Shown piece by piece: positions 43,888 through 52,808 of a stretch of DNA of 64,000 nucleotides. The notes under the pieces were generated by a model. The model was not told the DNA's origin. It did no database searches and saw nothing but the letters and a program-made list of their open reading frames with translations. How positions within the stretch are numbered: position 1 is the stretch's first letter; the number at the start of each line of letters is the position of its first letter. Origin of the DNA: Advenella incenata (lineage in GTDB: Bacteria > Pseudomonadota > Gammaproteobacteria > Burkholderiales > Burkholderiaceae_B); contig NZ_SHKO01000001.1 in the NCBI RefSeq assembly GCF_004217095.1, forward strand, positions 1,054,001 to 1,118,000, read 5' to 3'. The position numbers were made by a program, and so were the translations under genes.

Positions 43888-44940
43888 TTACATGGCGTCA
43901 AATGCGGCCTGCAGGTCTTCTTTGCCCGATTTTCCGCTTTGCAGAAGAAGCATCAGCAGAATACGGGCTTTTTGCGGACTCAGATTTCCCGCCATCACTG
44001 CGCCTGCGTCTGCTGTCGTTTTACCACCGCCTTCAAACCCGTAGTTGGCCATCACGCGACCGTTGTAGACACGGGTGGAAATCACAACTGGAATTTGCTT
44101 TTCCAGTGCATATTTCACTGCCTCAAACATCGGCTTGTTCATATTTCCCATGCCCAGCGCCTGCACCACGATGCCCTTTGCACCCTGATCTACGGCGCTG
44201 CGCAGCAGGCTGCCGTCGGCGCCACCATACATGGCAACAATATCTACTCTTGGCATGGTCTCAGCGCTGATGGCGATATGCTGGCGACGCAATGGTTCCC
44301 GGGCAAATATCACACGGTCAGGATAGACCTCGCCCAGAAAACCATAGTCGCCCGATTGAAATGTTTCTACATTGGCTGTATGGGTTTTTGTGACATGACG
44401 TGCGGCATTGATCTGGTTGTTCATGGCCAGCATGGTGCCTTTGCCCTTTGCCTGTTCGTCGACGGCAATACGCACCGCGTTGAGCAGATTGCGAGGGCCG
44501 TCAAAATCGGACGAAGAGGCATTGCGTTGGGCTCCAATCAAGACGATGGGTTTGTCCGATTGCACCGTCAGATCCAGCCAGAACGCGGTTTCTTCCAGGG
44601 TATCTGTGCCATGTGACACAATAACCCCCGATACTTCCGGCCTTTGCACGGCTGTACTGACCGCCTTGCTCAGCTCAATCCAGCGCGGCGGATCCATATA
44701 GTCTGACGGCACATTCGATAGATTGTTGACTTCTATTTTGGCGAACTCGGCCACGCCGGGCACCGTTGCCAGCAGATCATCACCGGAGATGGCTGGCACG
44801 GGCGCCTTTTTGACCGGATCAATTTTCATGGCAATTGTCCCGCCAGTGGCAATGAATTGAACCGTTGGCTTTTCCTGGGCGTGGGCAGCGCCGATCAGTG
44901 TTGCGCACAGTCCGGCTAATACAAATGAGATTTTTTTCAT
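43888..44940 (-). CDS. ansB: Type II (periplasmic) L-asparaginase/glutaminase
   Basis: A 350-residue amidohydrolase that converts asparagine (and often glutamine) to the acid and ammonia. The signal peptide ends near AHA-QE at 21. The first catalytic Thr is in ATGGTIA (Thr35), and the second motif is VSHGTDTLEETAFW, both standard for the family. It is monocistronic with a GGAGACAATC ribosome site. The periplasmic location fits high-affinity type II enzymes used for nitrogen scavenging. Confidence 0.93.
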   Translation of the reverse strand: MKKISFVLAGLCATLIGAAHAQEKPTVQFIATGGTIAMKIDPVKKAPVPAISGDDLLATVPGVAEFAKIEVNNLSNVPSDYMDPPRWIELSKAVSTAVQRPEVSGVIVSHGTDTLEETAFWLDLTVQSDKPIVLIGAQRNASSSDFDGPRNLLNAVRIAVDEQAKGKGTMLAMNNQINAARHVTKTHTANVETFQSGDYGFLGEVYPDRVIFAREPLRRQHIAISAETMPRVDIVAMYGGADGSLLRSAVDQGAKGIVVQALGMGNMNKPMFEAVKYALEKQIPVVISTRVYNGRVMANYGFEGGGKTTADAGAVMAGNLSPQKARILLMLLLQSGKSGKEDLQAAFDAM

Positions 44941-45126
44941 GATTGTCTCCTTATTGTGATTTAATTAACATGAATGTGATCCTGTTCAGGATCGGCACAA
45001 AGCCTTCCTGCGCCAGCATATGGTACCAGCATCGGGTTTCACATTTCATTGTTCACGCAATTTCTCCATCAGTTCCTTTCTCAGCTCATCCGGGTCTGAT
45101 GGCCCGCCTGTCAAGGAGTCCGCAAC

Positions 45127-46017
45127 ATGAATCGAAAAAACGCGAGTGATTTTCATCCCGATGTTCTTAAGCTGTTTGATGCCTATGTGCATGGCGGTAT
45201 CAGTCGCAGGCAGTTTCTGGATCGTTCAGCGCGCTATGCCGTAGGTGGCGTCACTGCCTCTGCGATTCTCAGCAGTCTTGCACCGAATTTTGCCTGGGCG
45301 CAGCAAATTGCGCCCGATGACAAACGAATTAAAGCTGGCTACGTTCAATATCCGTCTCCCCAGGGCAATGGCACCATGAAAGGCTATCTGGCGCAGCCAG
45401 CCGATGCCGAGGGCAAGTTGCCGGGTGTGGTAGTGATTCACGAAAACCGAGGGCTCAATCCGTATATCGAGGACGTGGCAAGACGACTGGCCGTTGAGAA
45501 TTATGTTGCTTTTGCACCCGATGCGCTTACGCCGGCCGGCGGTTACCCCGGAGATGAAGACAAAGCGCGCGAGCTTTTTGCAAAACTGGATCCGGCCAAG
45601 CGCACCGAAGATATGGTGGCGGCAGCGCAATTTCTGAAGGGGCATGAAACCGTGAATGGCAAGATTGGCGCAGTAGGATTTTGCTATGGCGGCGGGGTGG
45701 TCAATATGCTGGCTGTTCGCATGCCGGATCTGGCTGGCGCAGTACCATTCTATGGTGGTCAGCCTGCGGCTGCTGATGTGCCGAAAATCAATGCGCCGCT
45801 ATTGATACATTATGCCGGCATTGACGAGCGCATCAACGCGGGATGGCCGGATTACGAAGCCGCGCTCAAGGCCAATAACAAGAAGTATGAAATGCACATG
45901 TATGAGGGGGCCAATCATGGATTTCATAACGACACGACGCCTCGTTACGACGAAGCAGCCGCAAAGCTGGCGTGGTCCCGGACCTTGGCGTTTTTCAAAT
46001 CAAACCTGGAAGGCTAA
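45127..46017 (+). CDS. Dienelactone hydrolase family protein, Tat-exported
   Basis: A 296-residue alpha/beta hydrolase. A twin-arginine signal SRRQFLD is at residues 26-32, with probable cleavage near AWA-QQ at 58, so this member acts outside the cytoplasm. The nucleophile is Cys186 in GFCYGGG, with Glu106 in HENRG (the residue that controls Cys charge in dienelactone hydrolase) and the acid and base in AGIDERIN and GANHGFHND. AAGGAG precedes the start. Exported members of this family are annotated in many proteobacteria without known substrate. Confidence 0.9.
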   Translation: MNRKNASDFHPDVLKLFDAYVHGGISRRQFLDRSARYAVGGVTASAILSSLAPNFAWAQQIAPDDKRIKAGYVQYPSPQGNGTMKGYLAQPADAEGKLPGVVVIHENRGLNPYIEDVARRLAVENYVAFAPDALTPAGGYPGDEDKARELFAKLDPAKRTEDMVAAAQFLKGHETVNGKIGAVGFCYGGGVVNMLAVRMPDLAGAVPFYGGQPAAADVPKINAPLLIHYAGIDERINAGWPDYEAALKANNKKYEMHMYEGANHGFHNDTTPRYDEAAAKLAWSRTLAFFKSNLEG

Positions 46018-46194
46018 TGTGCTGGTCCTGACCTGAGTATGGGATAAGGGACGGAACTGGGACGCCCGCCGCTTGCCTTTACTTCTAGATTAACAGGGAC
46101 ATCTGGCGATTGCGCTGTTGTTGGGATAAGGGAATTGGTATAGTTGCAAAGACTGTTCTTACTCAATTCCTTTTATTTAAATTCTAGAGCCATC

Positions 46195-46770
46195 ATGAAC
46201 CAGTATCCGGACCGTTTTGCCCCCCTTGCACCAGAAGCCTGGAGCGCCGACCAGAAACAGTACGCACAGGAAATTATCAACGGCCCGCGCGGTGGGCTTT
46301 TGTCGCCCTTCATTCCCTTGATGCGTAGCCCTGAACTCATGGCCCACGCCAGTCGTATGGGAGAGTACCTGCGGTATCGCAGCGCCCTGGGGCAGCGCCT
46401 GTCGGAGCTGGCGATCCTGATTACCTCGCGGCAATGGTCTCAGCAGGTCGAGTGGGCGATTCATGCGCCGATAGCGTTGCGTGAAGGCGTATCTGAACAT
46501 ACCATCGAGGCCATACGAGTAGGCCGCAAGCCCGAAGATTTGCCTGAAGATGAGGCAATACTTTATGCATTCTCGACCGAACTATTTCGCAATCAGTCGG
46601 TATGCGATCACACTTACGAGCGCGCGTTGCAGCAATTTGGCGAGCAGGGGGTGATGGACCTTGTCGGAATCAATGGCTATTATTCGCTGCTATCGATGGT
46701 CATGAATGTAGCCAGGACACCGGTTCCTGCCACTTCAGCGCAGCCGCTGACTGTCATGCCTGCCGTGTAG
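46195..46770 (+). CDS. Carboxymuconolactone decarboxylase family protein
   Basis: A 191-residue, all-helical protein of the CMD/AhpD-like superfamily. RLSELAILITSRQWSQQVEW followed by HAPIALREGVSEHTIEAIRVG is the core motif, without the CxxC of peroxidase-type members, so a decarboxylase/hydrolase-like or unknown role is more likely. The start at 46195 is chosen by protein pattern; the ribosome site is weak. The gene follows the dienelactone hydrolase by about 180 bases and could share its pathway. Confidence 0.85.
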   Translation: MNQYPDRFAPLAPEAWSADQKQYAQEIINGPRGGLLSPFIPLMRSPELMAHASRMGEYLRYRSALGQRLSELAILITSRQWSQQVEWAIHAPIALREGVSEHTIEAIRVGRKPEDLPEDEAILYAFSTELFRNQSVCDHTYERALQQFGEQGVMDLVGINGYYSLLSMVMNVARTPVPATSAQPLTVMPAV

Positions 46771-46845
46771 CGTTGTCGGGCGAACCTGCTATTGCGCTTG
46801 CAATAGATTGCAAGGCGGGCGGCGAACTGACCCCGACCAGTGTGA

Positions 46846-47892
46846 TCAGGGCAGGTTTTCCCGGAAAATGATCTGGCTTTGCACGGGGTCGATGCCACTC
46901 ATTACCGGCCGTCGATCGCGCAGATTGGCAAAGATGCGGATACAGTTCATGGTCGCGGACTGTGGATTCTGTGTAATGACGGCGTCCATGGTTCCGTCGA
47001 TCAACAGGGCTCGCGTATCGGGTGTGAGTCCGTGACCGATAAACACCACTTTGTGCGCCAGGCTTGCTTCCTTGAGTGCTTTGGCCACGCCGTCGGATGC
47101 GCCGCCAATATTGTAGATGCCTGCCAGGTCTGGAGACTGTTCCAGCAGTTGTCGCGTGAGCCGATAATTTTCTTCGGCGCTATCGAGACCTTCGCGTAAG
47201 CCCACTACTTCAACAGTGGGAAACAGTTCCTTGAACATATACAGAAAACCCATTTCACGCTCCTCATGAGCGCGATAGCTCAGGCTGCCCGCGATCATGG
47301 CAACCTTGGCTGGCCGCGCGCCGATGAAGCGGGCAATCAGGTACGCCGCAGTACGGCCGGCTGCACGATTGTCCAGGCCGATATAGGCGGCGCGGCGCGT
47401 ATTGGAAATATCGGTAATCAGCGTTATCACATGCTTGCCCTTATCGACCAGTTCTTCGATGGCGTCGCGCACCAGCGGGTGCTCAATGGCCATGCAAGCA
47501 ATGGCGTCAGCGCGCTCTGCCTGCTTTTTCAGGCTAGTGGCAAGGGCCTCGGGATTGAAGCCTTCCACATAGTCGACTCTGCATTTCACGTTATAGGGCG
47601 TCCAGCTGTCCTGGGAGTAAGTGATGGTGTCGCCCAGCATCCTGATAAAGCGGTTGGTACCTTTGGGGAGCACAAATGAAATACGCATGGCGCTGGGTGT
47701 AAGTGCCGCGTACAGATCATTTTCCGGCAGATAGGCCAGTTCGGCGGCGGCTCGCAATACGCGCTGGACCGTGGCTTCGCGCACGCCCGATCGGTGGTTC
47801 AGTACGCGGTCTACAGTGGCGGTGGAGACGTTAGCCAGTTTGGCAATATCAGCAATATTGGCCCTGCTTGCGGCTTTCTCTGAGCTTTTCAT
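46846..47892 (-). CDS. LacI-family transcriptional regulator
   Basis: A 348-residue LacI-type repressor. The N-terminal helix-turn-helix and hinge (IADIAKLANVSTATVDRVLN, then VREATVQRVLRAAAELAY) are followed by a sugar-binding-protein-like domain. It is divergent from the TRAP transporter operon at 48003. A 19-base sequence lies just before its own start and again just before the TRAP gene, so it probably represses both and responds to the transported sugar acid or its metabolite. Confidence 0.92.
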   Translation of the reverse strand: MKSSEKAASRANIADIAKLANVSTATVDRVLNHRSGVREATVQRVLRAAAELAYLPENDLYAALTPSAMRISFVLPKGTNRFIRMLGDTITYSQDSWTPYNVKCRVDYVEGFNPEALATSLKKQAERADAIACMAIEHPLVRDAIEELVDKGKHVITLITDISNTRRAAYIGLDNRAAGRTAAYLIARFIGARPAKVAMIAGSLSYRAHEEREMGFLYMFKELFPTVEVVGLREGLDSAEENYRLTRQLLEQSPDLAGIYNIGGASDGVAKALKEASLAHKVVFIGHGLTPDTRALLIDGTMDAVITQNPQSATMNCIRIFANLRDRRPVMSGIDPVQSQIIFRENLP

Positions 47893-47894
47893 AC

Positions 47895-47987
47895 ATCAAA
47901 AACCATCATTTAATTTGATTGACGCTGGTATATTATCACTATATCGTTGCGGTTAGAAAAATAATAAAATCAAAAAACATCATTTAA
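47895..47987. promoter_or_regulatory. Pair of direct-repeat operators between LacI gene and TRAP operon
   Basis: ATCAAAAACCATCATTTAA (47895-47913) and ATCAAAAAACATCATTTAA (47969-47987) differ at one of 19 positions and are 74 bases apart, each lying beside one of the two divergent start regions. The first copy also has an outer inverted pair, ATCAAA at its start and TTTGAT at 47914-47919. They are the best operator candidates for the LacI protein. Confidence 0.55.
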
Positions 47988-48002
47988 CGTCTGGAGACAA
48001 AT

Positions 48003-49022
48003 ATGCAGAAGTATTCTCGCCGCAGCATGCTGCGCACCCTGTCCGCCATGCCGCTGGCAGGTGTTGTCAGCGCGCTGCCACAGATGGCGCGTGCTGCCGA
48101 ATTTTCTTATAAATATGGCAACAACCTTCCGCTGTCTCACCCCTTGAATATTCGCGCCAAGGAAGCGGCCGATGAAATCCGGGAAAAATCCGGCGGACGG
48201 GTCGATATTGCCATTTTCCCCAACAATCAGCTCGGCGGCGATACCGATATGTTGTCGCAAGTGCGCTCCGGCGGCATTCAGTTCTTTACGCCGTCTTCAC
48301 TTGTGATTGCTACGCTGGTGCCGGTTGCGGCCATTAATGCGCTGGGTTTTGCTTTCAGTGATTATGCCCAGGTGTGGAAAGCGATGGATGGCGATCTGGG
48401 TGCGCATGTGCGCTCATCCATTCGCAAGATACGCCTGTATGCCTTTGACAAAATGTGGGACAACGGCTTTCGCCAGATGACCAGCAGCAAAGGGCCAATA
48501 CAGCAGGCCTCCGATCTGGAAGATCTGAAAATCCGCGTGCCGGTCAGCCCGCTGTCCATTTCCATGTTCAAAGGTCTGGGCGCCGCCCCGACAAGCCTTC
48601 AGTTCAGCGAGGTGTATTCTTCTTTGCAGACCAAAATTGTGGATGCTCAGGAAAACCCGTTGCCCATTATCCAGGTGGCAAAACTGTACGAGGTACAAAA
48701 ATATTGCTCTCAGACCAATCACATCTGGGATGGTTTCTGGTTTATTGCCAACGGCGCGGCGTGGGATCGATTGCCCGATGATCTGAAGACAATCGTTGCC
48801 GATGGTATTAATGGCGCGGGTATGCGTCAGCGCGAAGATATCAGAAAGCTCAATGATTCGGTGCAGAACGATCTGCAATCGAAGGGGCTGACTTTCAATG
48901 CGCCATCTCCCGACACATTCCGGGCAGCACTGCGCAATGCCGGCTTTTACAAAGAGTGGAAAGGCCGTTTTGGTGATGAAGCCTGGGCCGCGCTTGAGGC
49001 CTCGGTAGGTAAACTGGTTTAG
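48003..49022 (+). CDS. TRAP transporter binding protein (DctP family)
   Basis: A 339-residue periplasmic receptor. It has a Tat-like signal (SRRSMLRT at 5-12, cleavage near ARA-AEF at 31) and the DctP pattern (YKYGNNLPLSHPLNIRAKEA, and DLKIRVPVSPLSISMFKGLGA in parts, where the Arg that binds the substrate carboxylate lies). TGGAGAC precedes the start. It leads the operon, followed by a fused DctQM protein, so it should bind the acid processed by the downstream enzymes. Confidence 0.93.
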   Translation: MQKYSRRSMLRTLSAMPLAGVVSALPQMARAAEFSYKYGNNLPLSHPLNIRAKEAADEIREKSGGRVDIAIFPNNQLGGDTDMLSQVRSGGIQFFTPSSLVIATLVPVAAINALGFAFSDYAQVWKAMDGDLGAHVRSSIRKIRLYAFDKMWDNGFRQMTSSKGPIQQASDLEDLKIRVPVSPLSISMFKGLGAAPTSLQFSEVYSSLQTKIVDAQENPLPIIQVAKLYEVQKYCSQTNHIWDGFWFIANGAAWDRLPDDLKTIVADGINGAGMRQREDIRKLNDSVQNDLQSKGLTFNAPSPDTFRAALRNAGFYKEWKGRFGDEAWAALEASVGKLV

Positions 49023-49026
49023 TGTT

Positions 49027-50925
49027 ATGGAAACTGCAATAATGACCGACTCTGCGATGGCGATGAAAACGCCCGCCACAACCACTGTTTCCAGCGCAGG
49101 CAAGTTGTTGCGTGCTGCAGACAAAGCGCTCGGCCGCAGTATTGAGCTGGTCGCCGTGATGCTGATCATTCTGGAAGTTGTGATCCTGTTTTCGGGCGTC
49201 GCAGCAAGGTACGTATTGCATGTGCCATTGGTATGGACCGATGAACTGGCCTCTATCCTGTTTCTCTGGCTGTCCATGCTGGGCGCGGTCATCGCATTGC
49301 GGCGCGGGCAACACATGCGCATGACCGCCTTTATTGACCGTGTCTCCGCCAATCGGCGTCAGTTGCTTGAAGGCTTTGCGTCGTCTGCATCACTGGCCTT
49401 CCTGGCGCTTTTTCTGTATCCGGCATTCGAGTATGCCTACGAAGAATCCTATATTGTGACTCCGGCATTGGAAATCAGTAATGCATGGCACGCTGCCGCA
49501 TTGCCGGTGGGTATTGCACTCATGATACTGACGTCGGTCTTTCGTATGGCCATGACCGCCGATCGCAAGCAACTTTGGGTCAGTATGGGCGTTACATTGG
49601 CATTGCTGGCCGTGTTCTGGCTGGCGCATCCCGTGTTGATGGGGCTTGGCAAATTCAATCTGGTGATTTTCTTCGTCTTTGTGGTGGCCGCTTGCGTCTT
49701 TTCCGGTGTGCCGATTGCCTTTTCGTTTGCGCTGGCCACTTTCGGCTATCTGACGTTAACGACCCAGACCCCCATTGTTGTGATGGTGGGCCGCCTGAAT
49801 GAAGGCATGTCGCACCTGATTCTGCTGGCTGTTCCGCTCTTTATCTTCCTGGGCGCGCTCATAGAGATGACGGGTATGGCGCGGGCCATGATCCAGTTCC
49901 TGGCCAGTTGCCTTGGGCATGTTCGCGGTGGCCTCTCTTATGTATTGATTGGCGCCATGTATCTGGTTTCCGGCATTTCCGGTTCCAAGATTGCCGATAT
50001 GGCTGCCATCACGCCGGTACTGTTTCCAGAGATGGAAAAGCGCGGCGCCAAAAAGGGTGAACTTGTTGCGCTGCTGTCGGCCACGGGCGCGCAGACCGAG
50101 ACTATTCCGCCATCCATTGTGCTTATCACCATAGGCTCGGTTACCGGCGTATCCATTGCCGCGCTGTTTACCGGAGGCATATTGCCGGCTGTTGTTCTTG
50201 GCTTGTGTCTGTGTGTCGTGGTCGGCTGGCGCTATCGCCGCGAAGATCTGTCAAAGGTTGCCAAAGTACCCAAGCGTGATATTTTTCGCTTCCTGCTGAT
50301 TGCCTTGCCTGCGATTTCGTTGCCTTTCGTGATCCGCGCTGCCGTAGTCGAGGGTATTGCGACCGCAACTGAAGTGTCTACCATTGGGGTGGTGTATTCC
50401 ATTCTTCTGGGCCTGCTGGTCTACCGGCAGTTTGACTGGAAGCGCGTAACGCCGATTCTGGTAGAAACGGCGACGCTGTCAGGCGCCATTATGCTGATTA
50501 TCGGTTGCGCAACAGCCATGGCCTGGGCACTGACTCAATCTGGTTTTTCCAGTGATCTGGCAGCGCTCATGGCGAACGTGCCAGGCGGTGGTTATGGCTT
50601 TCTGATCATCTCGGTATTTGCGTTCATCATATTGGGAAGCATTCTGGAAGGTATTCCGGCCATCGTGCTGTTCGGGCCCCTGCTCTTTCCGGTCGCTCGC
50701 GCCCTGGATATCCATGATGTGCACTATTCGATCGTTGTCATTTTTGCGATGGGTATCGGGCTGTTCGCTCCGCCGTTCGGTGTGGGTTATTACGGCGCGT
50801 GTGCAATCGGCAAGGTCAATCCGTCTGAAGGCATGCGCTATATCTGGGGTTACGTTGTTGCGCTGTTTGTCGGGCTGATGATCGTGACATTTGTTCCCTG
50901 GATATCCACCGGTTTTATCAAATAA
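49027..50925 (+). CDS. TRAP transporter fused DctQM membrane protein
   Basis: A 632-residue fusion of the small (DctQ, about residues 20-185) and large (DctM, about 200-632) TRAP permease subunits. The DctQ part shows the WTDELASILFLWLSMLGAVI motif, and the DctM part shows VPLFIFLGALIEMTGMA and TGAQTETIPPSIVLI stretches. Start is four bases after the DctP stop; a second Met five codons on is also possible. Fused QM forms are a known subtype. Confidence 0.93.
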   Translation: METAIMTDSAMAMKTPATTTVSSAGKLLRAADKALGRSIELVAVMLIILEVVILFSGVAARYVLHVPLVWTDELASILFLWLSMLGAVIALRRGQHMRMTAFIDRVSANRRQLLEGFASSASLAFLALFLYPAFEYAYEESYIVTPALEISNAWHAAALPVGIALMILTSVFRMAMTADRKQLWVSMGVTLALLAVFWLAHPVLMGLGKFNLVIFFVFVVAACVFSGVPIAFSFALATFGYLTLTTQTPIVVMVGRLNEGMSHLILLAVPLFIFLGALIEMTGMARAMIQFLASCLGHVRGGLSYVLIGAMYLVSGISGSKIADMAAITPVLFPEMEKRGAKKGELVALLSATGAQTETIPPSIVLITIGSVTGVSIAALFTGGILPAVVLGLCLCVVVGWRYRREDLSKVAKVPKRDIFRFLLIALPAISLPFVIRAAVVEGIATATEVSTIGVVYSILLGLLVYRQFDWKRVTPILVETATLSGAIMLIIGCATAMAWALTQSGFSSDLAALMANVPGGGYGFLIISVFAFIILGSILEGIPAIVLFGPLLFPVARALDIHDVHYSIVVIFAMGIGLFAPPFGVGYYGACAIGKVNPSEGMRYIWGYVVALFVGLMIVTFVPWISTGFIK

Positions 50926-50997
50926 ATCATCTCGCCATACAGGTTCATGGTGCCTGTTTTTGCAGGCATCATTTTTATCAAAAAGCTGGAATACAAT

Positions 50998-51537
50998 ATG
51001 AGTACATTCTTTGGCGAAATTCGTCAGCTGGGATATGTTGTCGACGATATCGAAGCGGCAATGGCTTACTGGAGCAACACGCTGGGCGTGGGCCCGTGGT
51101 ATTACAACCCGAAGGTGCCGATCCGCAACTATCAATATGACGGCCAGACCTACGAGCCGCATAATTCAGTGGCGCTGGCCAATTCCGGTTTCGTGCAGGT
51201 CGAGCTGATACAAACGCGCAACGACGTTCCGTCAATGTACCGCGATTTTCTGCAAGCGGGTCGCACCGGCCTGCAACATGTTGCTTACTGGACCGAGCAT
51301 TATGATGCCGATCTTGAACGGTTGCTCAAGCAGGGTTTCAAACCACGCATGAGCGGAGAAGTGGGCGAACAGGGCAGGTTCATCTATTTTGATACTGAAT
51401 ATCATCCGGGCACAGTCATCGAACTGTCGGAAGTAGCCGGCCCCAAGGGCCGTCTGTTTGACCTGATTCGTGCGACGTCGGAAGGCTGGAATGGCCAACA
51501 GGCCATCCGGCCGTTTCCAGACCTGGATACATTATGA
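50998..51537 (+). CDS. VOC/glyoxalase superfamily protein
   Basis: A 179-residue protein with the vicinal-oxygen-chelate fold. The opening IRQLGYVVDDIEAAMAYWSN and the later GLQHVAYWTEHYDADLERLL repeat resemble methylmalonyl-CoA epimerase-like members (Glyoxalase_4). Likely metal ligands are in QLGYV, QVELI, LQHVAY and TVIELSE. The start at 50998 begins the first strand directly; the stop overlaps the start of the next gene by four bases, which ties it to the RuBisCO-like protein. An epimerase or isomerase role on a pathway intermediate is plausible but unproven. Confidence 0.85.
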   Translation: MSTFFGEIRQLGYVVDDIEAAMAYWSNTLGVGPWYYNPKVPIRNYQYDGQTYEPHNSVALANSGFVQVELIQTRNDVPSMYRDFLQAGRTGLQHVAYWTEHYDADLERLLKQGFKPRMSGEVGEQGRFIYFDTEYHPGTVIELSEVAGPKGRLFDLIRATSEGWNGQQAIRPFPDLDTL

Positions 51538-52808
51538 GCGATACTGCAGTACAAGCCCGGTATGTGGTGGAAACGCCTTTTGATCCGGCCAAAGTGGCCC
51601 AGATCATGGCGGGCGAGCAGTCCTGCGGGACCTTTACCCGTGTTGCTGGTGAAACCGATGAGTTGCGAGACCGAGCTCGTGCCACGGTAACTGCGGTTCA
51701 CGAGTTGCCTGCCGGCGAAGCGCCCAGTCTGCCCAATGCCTGGCTCGAACGCAGAGGTGTTCACGGCCCATGGCGTCGTGCCCACATTGATATTTCATTT
51801 CCGATAGCCAACTTTGGCGCAAACCTGGCCACGTTGGCCGCAACGGTCTCGGGCAATCTTTACGACTTGGGAGAAGTGACCGGCCTGCGTCTTGAGTCGC
51901 TGACGCTCCCCGCGTCATTTCGTATGCGGTTTGCCTTGCCTGGCCTGGGCATTGCCGGCACGCGCGCCAGTATTGGTGTGGCTGCCGGCGCTATGGTCGG
52001 CACAATTATCAAGCCAAATGTCGGCATGAGCGCAGCGCAAACGGCAGCGCTGGTAAAAACCTTGTGCGAGGCGGGCGTTGATTTCATCAAGGATGATGAA
52101 GTGTGCGCCAATCCGGACCATGCACCGCTGGCCCAGCGCGTACCTGCGGTGATGGCCGTCATTCGTGAGCATGCACAGCGCACCGGCAAAAAGGTCATGA
52201 TGGCGTTCAATATCAGCGATGATCTGGATTCCATGCGGCGTCACGCAGACCTGGTGGCGCAGGAAGAAGGCACCTGCGTGATGGCCAGTCTCAATTACTG
52301 TGGGTTCTCTGCAATTGAAAGCCTCAGAAAGAGTACGCCGCTAGCTATCCATGGTCATCGTAACGGCTTTGGAGCTGTCTCGCGGCACCCGTTGCTTGGA
52401 ATGGCATATCAGCCATATCAGACGATGTGGCGCCTGGCAGGGGTGGATCACATGCATGTGCATGGCTTGCAGGGCAAATTCTCGCAGCCCGATAGTGAGG
52501 TGATAAGTGCAGCAGCCGACTCCCTGGCGCGCATGTCCGACACGGTCGACGACCGGGTGTTGCCGGTATTTTCTTCGGGCCAGTGGGCGGGTACGGTTCC
52601 GGTGACCTGGCAGTCGATTCAAAGCCAGGACCTGCTCTTCATGTCGGGTGGCGGGATTTTGGCCCATCCTATGGGAGCGGCCGCCGGCGTGGTCAGCCTT
52701 CGCCAGGCCTGGGCAGCGCAGCAGGAAGGAGCAACGCTGGAAGATTTCGCTTGTAATATGCCTGAGCTGAAGGCTGCATTGGCGTTTTTTGGCGACAAGC
52801 AATCATGA
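51534..52808 (+). CDS. RuBisCO-like protein (form IV), isoapionate-pathway type
   Basis: A 424-residue protein homologous to the RuBisCO large subunit. Key positions keep their spacing: Lys160 (K175 in RuBisCO, IIKPNVG), Lys186, Asp188 and Glu189 (K201, D203, E204 in GVDFIKDDE), His275/Arg276 (GHRN) and loop-6 Lys315 (GLQGKFSQ). The K177 equivalent is Asn, so true carboxylation is not expected. The family includes OiaC and OiaX, which act on 3-oxo-isoapionate 4-phosphate, and next to it lies a DUF1537 kinase like OiaK, supporting that type of reaction. It overlaps both the VOC gene and the kinase gene by four bases. Exact reaction (decarboxylase or transcarboxylase/hydrolase) cannot be told from sequence. 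Confidence 0.85.
   Translation: MSDTAVQARYVVETPFDPAKVAQIMAGEQSCGTFTRVAGETDELRDRARATVTAVHELPAGEAPSLPNAWLERRGVHGPWRRAHIDISFPIANFGANLATLAATVSGNLYDLGEVTGLRLESLTLPASFRMRFALPGLGIAGTRASIGVAAGAMVGTIIKPNVGMSAAQTAALVKTLCEAGVDFIKDDEVCANPDHAPLAQRVPAVMAVIREHAQRTGKKVMMAFNISDDLDSMRRHADLVAQEEGTCVMASLNYCGFSAIESLRKSTPLAIHGHRNGFGAVSRHPLLGMAYQPYQTMWRLAGVDHMHVHGLQGKFSQPDSEVISAAADSLARMSDTVDDRVLPVFSSGQWAGTVPVTWQSIQSQDLLFMSGGGILAHPMGAAAGVVSLRQAWAAQQEGATLEDFACNMPELKAALAFFGDKQS

Noticed and set aside
46797-46814. Palindrome CTTGCAAT-AG-ATTGCAAG between two convergent genes
   Set aside because: Two-base loop and no T-run; too weak to call a terminator or operator with any partner.
48414-49352. 312-codon minus-strand frame across the TRAP genes
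   Set aside because: Antisense to well-supported DctP and DctQM genes.
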